Shown here in pieces: positions 27,275-36,391 of a DNA stretch of 64,000 nucleotides; the first letter of the stretch is position 1, and each line of letters opens with the position of its first letter. The stretch lies in assembly GCA_052400625.1 (NCBI GenBank), contig JBQTGH010000002.1, one strand, 5' to 3'. The notes beneath the pieces are model-generated. The model saw only the letters and a program-made list of their open reading frames with translations, had not been told where the DNA came from and searched no databases. Source of the stretch: Thermophagus sp052400625. GTDB lineage: Bacteria; Bacteroidota; Bacteroidia; Bacteroidales; Marinilabiliaceae. The position numbers and the translations under genes are program-made.

Positions 27275-28324
27275 TTAGACAAAATTATGCAAAAAAGCCT
27301 CCATCTCACTCACCATCGTCTCCATACTGAACATTGACTGAACTCTACATTTACCTCTTTTCCCAATTTCTCTAAGTTCATTCTCCGGCATGTCCATAAT
27401 ACATTGTAGTTTCCCCGCCACTTCAGCAGCGGTTCTTTCCACCAGGAATCCGTTTTCCCCATCCTGAATAACTTCAGCAGCCCCGCCCGCACAGGTAGTT
27501 AATGAGGGGACTCCATGAGACATCGCTTCGATCAATGCATTGGAAATGCCTTCATTCGCAGACAAAAGACAAAATAGCTTGGCACGTTTCAGCCAGCAAG
27601 TAGGATCGCTAAATCCATGAAAAGAGACTATGTCTTCCAAACCTCTTTCCTGAACAATCTTTTTTAGGGAAGACTCATAGGCCCCTATCCCAAGAATATG
27701 CACCTGAAGATTTTTTAGTTTATCTGTCGGCAATAGAGAAAGTCCTTCTATTAAAATATGATGCCCTTTACGCCGGGTGAGCATCCCTGTGGTAACAATG
27801 GTAAAGAAACCATCATCCCCCATTCTTTCATCATTATGGTTTACTTTGGGAATTCCATTGTAGATCACTTCTATCGGATGGTTTCTCATCCAGGGATATT
27901 GACTCAATCCTTCTTTAATACGAACGGCATTAACGATAATACCATTATTTAAGGATTTATAGACCAATCGATGCCAAAACGGCAAGCTCATTTTGCGGGT
28001 AATCCCCAAACGAATAATATGTTTCGTTCCCGAAGACTTTGCTACAAGGCCTGCCAAGAAATATTCTTTCTTCTTTGTTGATATTATAATATCAATGTTG
28101 CGCTCACTAATAATTTGGGAAATAATTTCCTTTGTTTTCAAATCAAAAACAGAACGAAAGGGGGCCCAAAATGCAGGCAAGTCTTTCCCAAATTTATCAT
28201 ATAACGCTCGGGTCTTCCCCAAAAAATAAACATTGTGCTTATCCTGCAATCCCTGCATGGCCATTGAGACCCACTTTTCATTTCCGCCCCATGTTTTCGC
28301 CGAACAAATAAATAATATATTCAT
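27275..28324 (-). CDS. Glycosyltransferase, GT4 type
   Basis: 349 residues from ATG 28324 (MNILFICSAKTWGGNEKW); a TTG at 28348 opens the frame earlier but is less plausible. The N-terminal Rossmann half has the GGNEKW donor-loop pattern and the C-terminal half the GT4 features: VTTGMLTRRKGHHILIEGL, then LLSANEGISNALIEAMSHGVP with the EX7E glutamates, and a GGAAEVI segment. It probably builds a cell-envelope glycan; acceptor unknown. It is the first gene of the unit with rbfA, 29 bases from it. Confidence 0.86.
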   Translation of the reverse strand: MNILFICSAKTWGGNEKWVSMAMQGLQDKHNVYFLGKTRALYDKFGKDLPAFWAPFRSVFDLKTKEIISQIISERNIDIIISTKKKEYFLAGLVAKSSGTKHIIRLGITRKMSLPFWHRLVYKSLNNGIIVNAVRIKEGLSQYPWMRNHPIEVIYNGIPKVNHNDERMGDDGFFTIVTTGMLTRRKGHHILIEGLSLLPTDKLKNLQVHILGIGAYESSLKKIVQERGLEDIVSFHGFSDPTCWLKRAKLFCLLSANEGISNALIEAMSHGVPSLTTCAGGAAEVIQDGENGFLVERTAAEVAGKLQCIMDMPENELREIGKRGKCRVQSMFSMETMVSEMEAFLHNFV

Positions 28325-28502
28325 AAACCCGTATTTCCTGTAAAACAAGACAAACTTTGTAAAGCGCCGGGAGCAAAAATAAAATCAAGATTTGAAGACC
28401 CCCCCCAAAAAGAAGAATAAAATGAAAAGTTTTAGTTAGAGAAGATAAAAATTTGTGGTATCCCCAAAAAAAAGATTTAAATATAAACCATTAACAGGAA
28501 GA

Positions 28503-29219
28503 TCAGGACATTTGTGGCATAAATGTATTTGAAAGGAGACTCTGTTTTTTAGGAGAAACTAATTTTCTGACAACCTGATTTAAATTAAAAATTACACTTC
28601 CCAGTTCCTCGTCGGGTGCCGATTGATAAAGACGGTCAACAATACAGAATAGAGAGCGCAATGAATCCTCAAGCATAGGCCTGGTTTCCCTTACAGAGAT
28701 ATCTTTTAGTGCACTCATCTTTTTTTCGTCACTGATAGCCTCAAAATCAGCCTGAGCTTTCAACAGTTCTTCGAACCATTCCTGAGCGCCAAGGCTTTCA
28801 ATAAGGCTCATATATTTTTCTTCCAGCTCGCGAATTAATGCCGGCAAACACTTGGTTTTCTCTTGGTACCCATCCAAGCGAGGAGACCATACATGCTTCT
28901 GCAAAACGGACAATAATTGGGTCGCCGAAACTGTTTTTTCACTGGATAAACGATGGCAGGAAGCCTCCACGAATCGATAAAAGGCGATATACGCCTCGTC
29001 CCGTTTACTGGCCTGAAGGGTTTTCCTTTCCATCAAATGGCCAATCACATGACGCTGAAACGTTTCCTCAAAAGACCTCAGACTTCCACGAACACCTTCA
29101 ACAAAAGGACTTAACGTCGACTTGTAGATATGGCTATGATCAAATAAGTGAAGGGCTATGTTTGCCAGATCATAAAGATCAAATGATTTTAATTGTGACA
29201 AATTTAAAGCGTTGAGCAT
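28503..29219 (-). CDS. DUF6261-like protein
   Basis: 238-residue, mostly helical soluble protein. The central stretch GYQEKTKCLPALIRELEEKYMSLIESLGAQEWFEELLKAQADFE (about 125-170), here quoted only for its pattern of ELxxKY, LGxxxWxxxLxxAxxxF, resembles DUF6261 proteins, which occur in many copies in Bacteroidota genomes. No signal peptide or membrane segment, no catalytic motif, function unknown. Its neighbours (glycosyltransferase and dgt) are separated from it by about 180 and 115 bases, so it is probably a single gene. Confidence 0.68.
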   Translation of the reverse strand: MLNALNLSQLKSFDLYDLANIALHLFDHSHIYKSTLSPFVEGVRGSLRSFEETFQRHVIGHLMERKTLQASKRDEAYIAFYRFVEASCHRLSSEKTVSATQLLSVLQKHVWSPRLDGYQEKTKCLPALIRELEEKYMSLIESLGAQEWFEELLKAQADFEAISDEKKMSALKDISVRETRPMLEDSLRSLFCIVDRLYQSAPDEELGSVIFNLNQVVRKLVSPKKQSLLSNTFMPQMS

Positions 29220-29334
29220 CTCAAAAACGGGTTTAGGAAATTAAATTTCATTTTCTATAACAAAATTTTACGTACTCATCCTCTCATAGTTTCATTCTTA
29301 AGAGAATAATTTTTAATAAGATCCTTTCCACCCT

Positions 29335-30663
29335 CTAATTTTTGCCCCCTAATCGAGTTCCCTGAATTTTCCGATAAAGATCAAGAGCATATACATCGGT
29401 CATTCCTGAAATAAAATCCAATACCGTCTGAATGCGAAGATGAACAGGGGCATCACCAGAAACCCTGTATTGTTTAGGAATAAACGGCAGTAATAAACCG
29501 GAATAATAATGTTCAGGATGCAAAACAGCTTCAATAAATTCTTCAAGCAATGTACCCAATATTTTAAACCCTGCAATTTCGATTTCTACAACCGAAGGAT
29601 GCCTGTAAATTTTCTCAAAACCCACTTTAGAACATTGCCGCATAGCCTCATTCAAAGGCTCCTCAAGCCGGTCGGTCAAAGATCCGTGGAATGTACCGTT
29701 AAGGATCTTATCGTGATGTTGAATAAAAATATCCGAACAGGCATTAACAAGCTTGCCAATAACACCAGCCCTTAAATAGGCTATTTGTTCATTAATATCA
29801 GTAACCTCCCGGCAGACTTCATTAATTCGACTCAACTGTTCTTTATTTTTCTGAGGATCATAAAAGGCCCGTAACAGGCGACGCGTCTCGTCTGTAGATA
29901 AGATTCCAAGCTTGTGGGCATCCTCAATATCCATAACCTGATAACAAATATCATCGGCAGCTTCCACCAAATAAACCAGTGGGTGACGAGCAAAAACACC
30001 AGGTTTCAATTCCTTAATCCCCAATTCATTTACAACATCCAGAAATATTTCCTTTTCAGATTGAAAAAAACCATATTTCTTTAAGTTATTATTTCCTGAT
30101 GAATACGGATATTTCACTATAGAAGCAACAGTGGTGTAGGTAAGGGCAAATCCTCCGTTACGACGTCCTGTAAATTTATGAGTCAAAACCCTCAAGGCAT
30201 TGGCATTTCCTTCGAAATCGATAAAGTCATTCCACACATCATGGGAATCAATCAATGTTTTCAGATTTTGACCTTTTCCGTACCTGAAGAAATCCGAAAT
30301 GGCTTTCTCTCCAGAATGCCCAAAAGGCGGATTCCCCATGTCATGTGCCAGACATGCCGCCGCGACCACCGCTCCAAGTTCACCTGCAAGCGGAAGTGAC
30401 TCACCATAAATCTTGTTCAAAAATCGGGCTACATTATTGCCCAATGAACGCCCCACACTAGCAACTTCCAAACTATGTGTCAGACGGTTGTGCACAAAAA
30501 CACTCCCCGGCAACGGGAAAACCTGCGTTTTATCCTGCATACGCCGAAAAGGTGATGAAAAAATAAGCCTGTCATAATCGCGCTGAAACTGTGTGCGGTC
30601 ATGATGCCGAGGGTGCGTTGACTGGCCGGTACGTTTGGTTGACAGTAGGCGTTTCCAATCCAT
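29335..30663 (-). CDS. dgt: Deoxyguanosinetriphosphate triphosphohydrolase-like protein
   Basis: HD-domain enzyme that splits dNTPs to deoxynucleoside and triphosphate. 442 residues. The metal site is His63 (RLTHSLEVASVGR), His107-Asp108 (LAHDMGNPPFGHSGE) and a later Asp (EAADDICYQVMDIEDA). The N-terminal RTEFQRDYDRL-like segment (DRTQFQRDYDRLIFSSPFRR) is typical of the type 1 subfamily. It follows the YgjP-like gene by 10 bases, so the two are co-transcribed. Confidence 0.93.
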   Translation of the reverse strand: MDWKRLLSTKRTGQSTHPRHHDRTQFQRDYDRLIFSSPFRRMQDKTQVFPLPGSVFVHNRLTHSLEVASVGRSLGNNVARFLNKIYGESLPLAGELGAVVAAACLAHDMGNPPFGHSGEKAISDFFRYGKGQNLKTLIDSHDVWNDFIDFEGNANALRVLTHKFTGRRNGGFALTYTTVASIVKYPYSSGNNNLKKYGFFQSEKEIFLDVVNELGIKELKPGVFARHPLVYLVEAADDICYQVMDIEDAHKLGILSTDETRRLLRAFYDPQKNKEQLSRINEVCREVTDINEQIAYLRAGVIGKLVNACSDIFIQHHDKILNGTFHGSLTDRLEEPLNEAMRQCSKVGFEKIYRHPSVVEIEIAGFKILGTLLEEFIEAVLHPEHYYSGLLLPFIPKQYRVSGDAPVHLRIQTVLDFISGMTDVYALDLYRKIQGTRLGGKN

Positions 30664-30673
30664 ATCAATGGTT

Positions 30674-31402
30674 TCAATAGATAGTTGTTCTATATTGCTT
30701 CATCTCTGCCGCCAATATTTTGGCTTTTCCTCCTGTTACCTGGTTTAATAAATGCCAGAATCGAGGACCGTGATTTTTCTCTACCGTATGGCAGAGTTCA
30801 TGAAGGATTACATAATCGATCAAATGCTCGGGCAATCTCATCAACTGCAAATTGAGATTAATATTGTTGATAGATGAACAACTGCCCCATCTGGATTTAA
30901 GGTTCTTTACAAAAATACGGTTGTATGAAAAATGGAACTGACTGGCAAAAAATCTAACTTTTGCCGGTAGTTCTATTTTGGCTTCAATACGCATGGCTTC
31001 CTCAATACCTTCTCTTATGGCATTTTGAACCAACTCATCAGCCACATGTATGTTGGGTGGATAAAGAATTCTCAGAATACCATGACGCAATGTCATCTTA
31101 ACCCCAGGATGAACTCCCTTTTCTATTTTCAGTTGAAAATGTCGTGTCCGAAAAGAAGTATTCTCATCAAAAACTGTCTTTTCTTTTTCCCTCTCTTGTA
31201 TTTTTTCACGGTTTCTAATGATCCAATCTTTTTTCTCTTCGACAAAAGCTAATGCCTTTTGCCGGGGATAGCCCGGAGGAAATAATACCGTAATATCTTC
31301 AAACGGTTTGAGACGAATGGAAAGACGCTTACAACGCCGGTTGGATTTAAAAAGAACGGGACCTACCCCATTGATATGAATGAATGATCTATCCTCTGGC
31401 AT
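30674..31402 (-). CDS. YgjP-like metal-dependent hydrolase (M48-related)
   Basis: 242 residues. The zinc-binding motif is HELCH (His201, Glu202, His205) with a third ligand His211 in KNHGPRFW, and RWGSCS at 171-176 is the other family hallmark. YgjP-type proteins (DUF45) are often beside restriction-modification or nucleic-acid genes; here the partner is dgt, 10 bases downstream. No signal peptide, so cytosolic. The TAnnTTTG box at 31407-31414 ends only five bases before the ATG, implying a nearly leaderless mRNA. Confidence 0.88.
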   Translation of the reverse strand: MPEDRSFIHINGVGPVLFKSNRRCKRLSIRLKPFEDITVLFPPGYPRQKALAFVEEKKDWIIRNREKIQEREKEKTVFDENTSFRTRHFQLKIEKGVHPGVKMTLRHGILRILYPPNIHVADELVQNAIREGIEEAMRIEAKIELPAKVRFFASQFHFSYNRIFVKNLKSRWGSCSSINNINLNLQLMRLPEHLIDYVILHELCHTVEKNHGPRFWHLLNQVTGGKAKILAAEMKQYRTTIY

Positions 31403-31406
31403 GCCA

Positions 31407-31414
31407 CAAAGTTA
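31407..31414 (-). promoter_or_regulatory. -7 promoter element for ygjP-like and dgt
   Basis: TAACTTTG on the minus strand, an exact TAnnTTTG match that ends five bases before the ATG at 31402. Confidence 0.42.
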
Positions 31415-31560
31415 AATAAATCTTTTTTCCCTTTACCACCTAAAATAGCTGTAACTTTTTCAACATGAAAAGTGTCTCATATCTGTTCATTTAAGTCGAC
31501 CATATTTAGATAATTATGCGATACATTGAACAAGCAGGCATCAAATTTCAGCGCCCTTAC

Positions 31561-31585
31561 TGTTCGTTTACGAACACACCGTGTG
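31561..31585. promoter_or_regulatory. Two adjacent palindromes upstream of the ABC export operon
   Basis: TGTTCGT-TT-ACGAACA (31561-31576) is a perfect 7-bp inverted repeat with a 2-base centre. It abuts CACAC-C-GTGTG (31575-31585). The pair lies about 140 bases before the ATPase start and looks like an operator for a dimeric regulator. Confidence 0.35.
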
Positions 31586-31721
31586 TCAAAACAAGACATT
31601 TTTCTATTAACCACCAAGAGCGACCCACACCCAAATACGGCTGATTATAAGCATATTAAAACTTTTGGCAAATCAATTGATAATAAAACAAACGATATCA
31701 ATATAAACAAAACCAGACACT

Positions 31722-32450
31722 ATGAGCAACAGTATTATAAAAGTTGAAGGACTCCACAAATCTTACCAGATGGGGAACAACGCCCTTCACGTATTGAAAG
31801 GTATTGATCTGGATATACAGGCAGGTGAAATGGTAAGTATCATGGGATCGTCGGGTTCGGGAAAGTCAACACTCCTCAACATTCTGGGCATTCTGGATAC
31901 CCACGACCGAGGCAATTACTTCCTCGATAATATAAAAATTGAAAAGATGAATGAGACCAGAGCCGCTCGTTTCAGAAATAAATATATTGGATTTATTTTC
32001 CAGTCGTTTAACCTCATTTCCTTCAAAAATGCAATGGAGAATGTGGCTCTCCCTCTTTATTATAAAAATATAAGTCGGAAGAAACGAAACATGCAAGCGC
32101 TTGAATTACTCGACCGAATGGGGCTAAAAGAGTGGGCAGAACATCTACCTGCAGAACTATCAGGGGGTCAAAAGCAGCGTATTGCCATAGCCAGGGCCCT
32201 CATCTCCAACCCCAAAGTAATACTTGCAGATGAACCTACAGGCGCACTGGACACTCAAACATCTTATGAAGTTATGGATATCCTGCAGGAGGTTAACCAG
32301 ATGGGAATCACCGTTATTATCGTTACCCATGAAAATGACATTGCTCACCGGACACAACGTATTATCCGGCTCAGAGATGGTCTTATCGACGAAAATAAGA
32401 CCAATGGTAATTATCAGCCCACCAGCAAGGAAATATTTTCTCATAGCTAG
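31722..32450 (+). CDS. MacB-type ABC transporter ATP-binding protein
   Basis: 242 residues. Walker A GSSGSGKST (42-50), Q-loop FQSFNL, signature LSGGQKQR (about 147-154) and Walker B VILADEPTG are all intact, as in the LolD/MacB ATPase group. It is the first gene of a five-gene plus-strand operon with two permeases, a membrane-fusion protein and a TolC-like channel, so it powers a tripartite exporter. Substrate unknown; family members export macrolides, peptides or lipoproteins. Confidence 0.92.
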   Translation: MSNSIIKVEGLHKSYQMGNNALHVLKGIDLDIQAGEMVSIMGSSGSGKSTLLNILGILDTHDRGNYFLDNIKIEKMNETRAARFRNKYIGFIFQSFNLISFKNAMENVALPLYYKNISRKKRNMQALELLDRMGLKEWAEHLPAELSGGQKQRIAIARALISNPKVILADEPTGALDTQTSYEVMDILQEVNQMGITVIIVTHENDIAHRTQRIIRLRDGLIDENKTNGNYQPTSKEIFSHS

Positions 32451-32517
32451 TGCAACAGAAAAAAACAGACCTTCCCCACCCCAATCATCCATTCCAAAAT
32501 AAAACACAAACATAGAT

Positions 32518-33768
32518 ATGTTTAACTCCCTGCATGAAATATTTTCAACACTCAGACAAAACAAGCTGAGGGCTATTATGACCGGGTTCAGTGTGGCCTG
32601 GGGGATTTTTATGCTGATTCTGCTGCTTGGGTCCGGCAACGGGCTTCAACACGGCATGGAAAATAATTTTAGAGGGGTCGCCAAAAATTCCCTTTGGATC
32701 TGGAGCCGACAGACTCAGTTGGCCCATGATGGGTTGCAGGCCGGCCGTCGAATCCAGTTTACCAATGAAGATTACAATTTTCTGGTCAATATGTTTCAGG
32801 ATGATATATCCAACATCTCTGGTAGATTTCATCTCTGGGGACGCGGAACCGTTACCTATAAAGACAATTACGGAGATTATGATCTGGAAGGAGTACGTCC
32901 GGAATTCAAAAATATCCAGATTGTGGATATAAAGCAAGGAAGATATTTGAATGAGATGGACATGAAAGAGTTCCGTAAAGTGGCAATCATATCCATTCCT
33001 GTAAAAGAAGCTTTATTCAAAGATGAAGATCCCATAGGTAAATACGTTCGGATCAGCAACGTGCCCTTTATGGTGGTGGGATTATTTGAAAATCCCGAAA
33101 GACGAGACGACGAACAAATATACATTCCCGTAAACACAGCACAGAGAGTCTTTAACGGAAGCAACCGACTGAGTGAACTGGCCATTTCAACCAATGCCCT
33201 TACAGTGGCAGAAAACAAAAGAATTGAAGAAGCAGTTCGCACCACCCTGATGAAAAGACACAGGGTAGCCCCGGAAGACAAACAGGCCATCGGAAGCTGG
33301 AACACCCTTGAACACTTCAAGCAAGCGCAAGGCGTCTTCAGAGGGATTCGATTGTTTGTCTGGGTAATCGGAATCATGACCATCATTGCCGGAATTGTAG
33401 GGGTTAGCAACATCATGATTATTCTGGTAAAAGAACGGACCAAAGAGATCGGAATCCGGAAAGCCATCGGCGCAACACCTTGGTCGGTGATCCGACTTGT
33501 TCTTGCCGAGTCTGTTTTTATTACCACATTATCAGGCTTTCTGGGACTGGTCTTCGGAATGGGATTATTATCCGCCATATCCATCGTATTGCAAAGTGTT
33601 GCAGAACAATCCCCCCAAGTTGAAAAAATATTCTTTAACCCCACTGCCAATGTATCGGTTGTGGTGGCAGCACTGGTTGTCCTGATAATAGCAGGCCTGA
33701 TAGCCGGTTTTGTACCCGCCAGAAGAGCCGCCGGCATTAAACCCATTGAGGCCTTACACGACGAATAA
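32518..33768 (+). CDS. MacB-type ABC permease 1
   Basis: 416 residues with the MacB topology: helix 1 at about 18-40, a MacB periplasmic core domain (about 45-280), then three helices in the last 130 residues. The cytosolic coupling segment RTKEIGIRKAIGATPWSVI and the C-terminal PARRAAGIKPIEALHDE are typical. The protein is similar to permease 2 downstream, and the pair probably forms a heterodimer. Confidence 0.92.
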   Translation: MFNSLHEIFSTLRQNKLRAIMTGFSVAWGIFMLILLLGSGNGLQHGMENNFRGVAKNSLWIWSRQTQLAHDGLQAGRRIQFTNEDYNFLVNMFQDDISNISGRFHLWGRGTVTYKDNYGDYDLEGVRPEFKNIQIVDIKQGRYLNEMDMKEFRKVAIISIPVKEALFKDEDPIGKYVRISNVPFMVVGLFENPERRDDEQIYIPVNTAQRVFNGSNRLSELAISTNALTVAENKRIEEAVRTTLMKRHRVAPEDKQAIGSWNTLEHFKQAQGVFRGIRLFVWVIGIMTIIAGIVGVSNIMIILVKERTKEIGIRKAIGATPWSVIRLVLAESVFITTLSGFLGLVFGMGLLSAISIVLQSVAEQSPQVEKIFFNPTANVSVVVAALVVLIIAGLIAGFVPARRAAGIKPIEALHDE

Positions 33769-33826
33769 TTAAAGAATGGGTTGTGTCATTACGAAATTTG
33801 AAAGTAGTAACTAAAATACAAAAACT

Positions 33827-35107
33827 GTGTTTGATAGAGATCGCTGGCAAGAAATACTAAATGCCATAAAACAAAATAAGTTCCGCAGTATTCTGACGGC
33901 ATTCGGAGTCTTCTGGGCCATTTTTATGCTGGTCGTGATGACCGGTTCGGGGAATGCCCTAATAAACGGCATCACTCACGGCTTCAAGGATTTTGCCACC
34001 AACAGTGCCTTTCTATGGGCCAACAGAACCACTGTTGCCTACGAAGGTTATGACCGAGGAAGATGGTGGAGTTTAACTAATGCCGACATGAATGCCATAA
34101 TGGAAGCCATTCCGGAAATTGACGTCTTGTCTCCAAGGTTACAAGGATGGAATCTACGTGAAGGTCAAAATGTAGTAAGGGACGAAAAGGCGGCCGCATT
34201 CAATGTTATGGGAGATTATCCCCAATACCGAAAAATTGACCCATGCACCATGCCTCATGGAAGATATATCAATGACGAAGATATTGAACTGAAAAGAAAA
34301 GTGTGCATCATCGGCGAAAAAGTATACGAAGTAATGTTTGATGAAGGAGAAGATCCTGTAGGACAATACCTTCGTATAAATGGTGTCTATTTTATGGTGG
34401 TAGGTGTTTTCAAATCCAACAATCCCAATATCAACATTGGCAGCAATAAGAAAGAAACCATCTATCTTCCTTTTACCACGATGCAACAAACCTTTAATTA
34501 CGGCGACGAAGTTCATTTTTTTGGTTTTACTGCCAAGCCGGGAGTCAATGTTCAATCTATTGTCGACAAGATTAAACCCCTCATTAAAAAACATCATAAA
34601 ATTGCACCGGAAGATGACCAGGCCATTGGTGGCTTTAATGTCCAGAGCGAGTTACAGACCATGGAATATACATTTCTGGGCATCAACATTCTTATCTGGG
34701 TTGTAGGAATCGGTACACTGATAGCCGGTGCCGTAGGCGTGAGCAATATCATGTTGGTAATTGTTCGGGAGCGAACCAAAGAGATTGGAATTCAACGCGC
34801 CATTGGAGCCAGGCCGGTGTTGGTCATCACCCAGATTCTTACCGAATCGGTTTTTCTGACCACTGTGGCAGGATTTTTAGGTCTGGCCATGGGCACCTTA
34901 ATCCTTCATATCACAGACGTTGCATTGGAAGCTGCACGTGCCCAGGCACCGCCCGAAGAACAATCTTTTTTCATGAATCCGGAAATCGGACTTCCTATGG
35001 CCATTGCCTCCATAATTATTTTGGTGATAGTTGGTCTGTTTGCCGGCCTTATTCCGGCTCTCAAAGCGGTGCGTATAAAACCAATAGAGGCCCTTCGACA
35101 TGAATAA
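33827..35107 (+). CDS. MacB-type ABC permease 2
   Basis: 426 residues starting at a GTG codon (33827; FDRDRWQEILNAIKQNKFR follows). Topology as in permease 1: helix 1, MacB-type periplasmic core, three C-terminal helices, with RTKEIGIQRAIGARPVLVI and KAVRIKPIEALRHE. The N-terminal segment KQNKFRSILTAFGVFWAIFML is nearly superimposable on RQNKLRAIMTGFSVAWGIFML of permease 1, which indicates gene duplication. It lies 58 bases after permease 1. Confidence 0.92.
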   Translation: MFDRDRWQEILNAIKQNKFRSILTAFGVFWAIFMLVVMTGSGNALINGITHGFKDFATNSAFLWANRTTVAYEGYDRGRWWSLTNADMNAIMEAIPEIDVLSPRLQGWNLREGQNVVRDEKAAAFNVMGDYPQYRKIDPCTMPHGRYINDEDIELKRKVCIIGEKVYEVMFDEGEDPVGQYLRINGVYFMVVGVFKSNNPNINIGSNKKETIYLPFTTMQQTFNYGDEVHFFGFTAKPGVNVQSIVDKIKPLIKKHHKIAPEDDQAIGGFNVQSELQTMEYTFLGINILIWVVGIGTLIAGAVGVSNIMLVIVRERTKEIGIQRAIGARPVLVITQILTESVFLTTVAGFLGLAMGTLILHITDVALEAARAQAPPEEQSFFMNPEIGLPMAIASIIILVIVGLFAGLIPALKAVRIKPIEALRHE

Positions 35108-35195
35108 TTCAACCATTCATTGAAACGATAGTAAGCAACATAAACAAAATCTAACAATACAGGCAATGCCACTTGCCTTATAAAACTTGATAACA

Positions 35196-36275
35196 ATGAA
35201 AAAGTTTCTCAAAATTTTTATGGTGATTGTTTTAGTAGCTCTTGTAGCATGGGTATTCTTTTACCTTTATAAACAAACCAAAAAGTCACCGGTGGTATAT
35301 GATACCGAACAGCCACAAATAACCAATATCATTAAAAAAACTGTTGCCACCGGGTCTATAGTTCCCCGCAAAGAGATTCAAATCAAACCGCAGGAGTCGG
35401 GCATTATCAACGAAATTTACGTGCAACCCGGTGATATGGTCAAAAGTGGTGACCTAATCGCCAAGATTCAGATCATCCCCGAGATGATTCAGGTCAACGA
35501 AGCCGAAACCCGGTTGGAAAAGGCCAGACTTGCCTTTGAAAATGCAAGAATCGAATTCGAAAAAACCAAAGAATTATATCAAAATAATGTTATTTCCGAA
35601 ACACAGTTTCTCTCCGACAAACTGGTCTTTGAAACAGCTCAGGAAGACCTGAAATCGGCTGAAAACAATCTTCAGTTGATAAAAGAAGGGGTTCTGAAAA
35701 AAGCCGGATCTCAGACCAATACTCTTATCCGATCTACTACCTCCGGGATGGTGTTGGATGTCCCCGTCGAGGTGGGAAATTCGGTTATCAAAAGTAACAC
35801 CTTCAACGACGGAACCACAATTGCCATTGTTGCCGACATGCGGGAAATGGTTTTCGAAGGAATGGTCGATGAAACAGAAGTTGGAAAAATAAAAGAAGGC
35901 ATGCAGTTATTGCTAACCATTGGAGCTCTGGATGAGGAACAGTTTACCGCCATTCTGGAATTTATCTCTCCTAAAGGAGTCGAAGAAAACGGGGCCATTC
36001 AGTTTGAGATTAAAGCTGCCGTGCAACTGCAAGAAGGGAGCTTTATCAGGGCCGGATACAGTGCTACCGCCGACATCGTGCTGGATCGCCGTGACAGCGT
36101 TCTTGCCATTAAGGAAAAACTGATAACCTTTAATGATGATTCCACCTATGTGGAGGTTATGACCGAACCGCAGGTCTTTGAAAAACGGCTGATCAAAACA
36201 GGACTCTCCGATGGCATTAACATCGAAGTAATTGATGGTCTCAAAGAGGAAGAAGAAATTAAAGTACCCTTATAA
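35196..36275 (+). CDS. Periplasmic adaptor (HlyD/MacA family)
   Basis: 359 residues from the ATG at 35196; a TTG at 35187 opens the frame slightly earlier. One N-terminal membrane anchor (about 4-24), a biotinyl-lipoyl-like half motif (EIQIKPQESGIINEIYVQPGDMVKSGDLIAKI), a coiled-coil hairpin (about 95-165), the second lipoyl half (GMVLDVPVEVGNSVI) and beta-barrel domain. It would bridge the MacB-type permeases to the TolC-like channel. An inverted repeat AGGCAA/TTGCCT (35161-35178) lies just before it. Confidence 0.91.
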   Translation: MKKFLKIFMVIVLVALVAWVFFYLYKQTKKSPVVYDTEQPQITNIIKKTVATGSIVPRKEIQIKPQESGIINEIYVQPGDMVKSGDLIAKIQIIPEMIQVNEAETRLEKARLAFENARIEFEKTKELYQNNVISETQFLSDKLVFETAQEDLKSAENNLQLIKEGVLKKAGSQTNTLIRSTTSGMVLDVPVEVGNSVIKSNTFNDGTTIAIVADMREMVFEGMVDETEVGKIKEGMQLLLTIGALDEEQFTAILEFISPKGVEENGAIQFEIKAAVQLQEGSFIRAGYSATADIVLDRRDSVLAIKEKLITFNDDSTYVEVMTEPQVFEKRLIKTGLSDGINIEVIDGLKEEEEIKVPL

Positions 36276-36391
36276 ATAAAAGATTCTTAGACTTTGAAAC
36301 CCTTTGATTAGGCTTCGATAAACGCTATAACGCAGAAAATAGTCAGATAATTATTCATTCAAAAAGCAGGAAATCCTTCAAAATATAAATC

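Larger units (their letters stand above)
31403..31721. other. Divergent intergenic region with operator-like palindromes
   Basis: 319 bases between ygjP-like (minus) and the ABC operon (plus). It holds the ygjP promoter box and the palindrome pair at 31561-31585. No exact TAnnTTTG box was found for the ABC operon. A 73-codon plus-strand frame across it (from 31526) is not convincing. Confidence 0.45.

Noticed and set aside
28395..28420. Run of C residues (homopolymer) upstream of the glycosyltransferase, considered as a phase-variation tract
   Set aside because: Not inside a coding sequence and without promoter elements around it; no evidence for switching.
32877..33746. 289-codon frame antisense to MacB-type permease 1
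   Set aside because: Long but serine/threonine/proline-rich as expected for an antisense shadow of a hydrophobic gene; the sense gene is certain.
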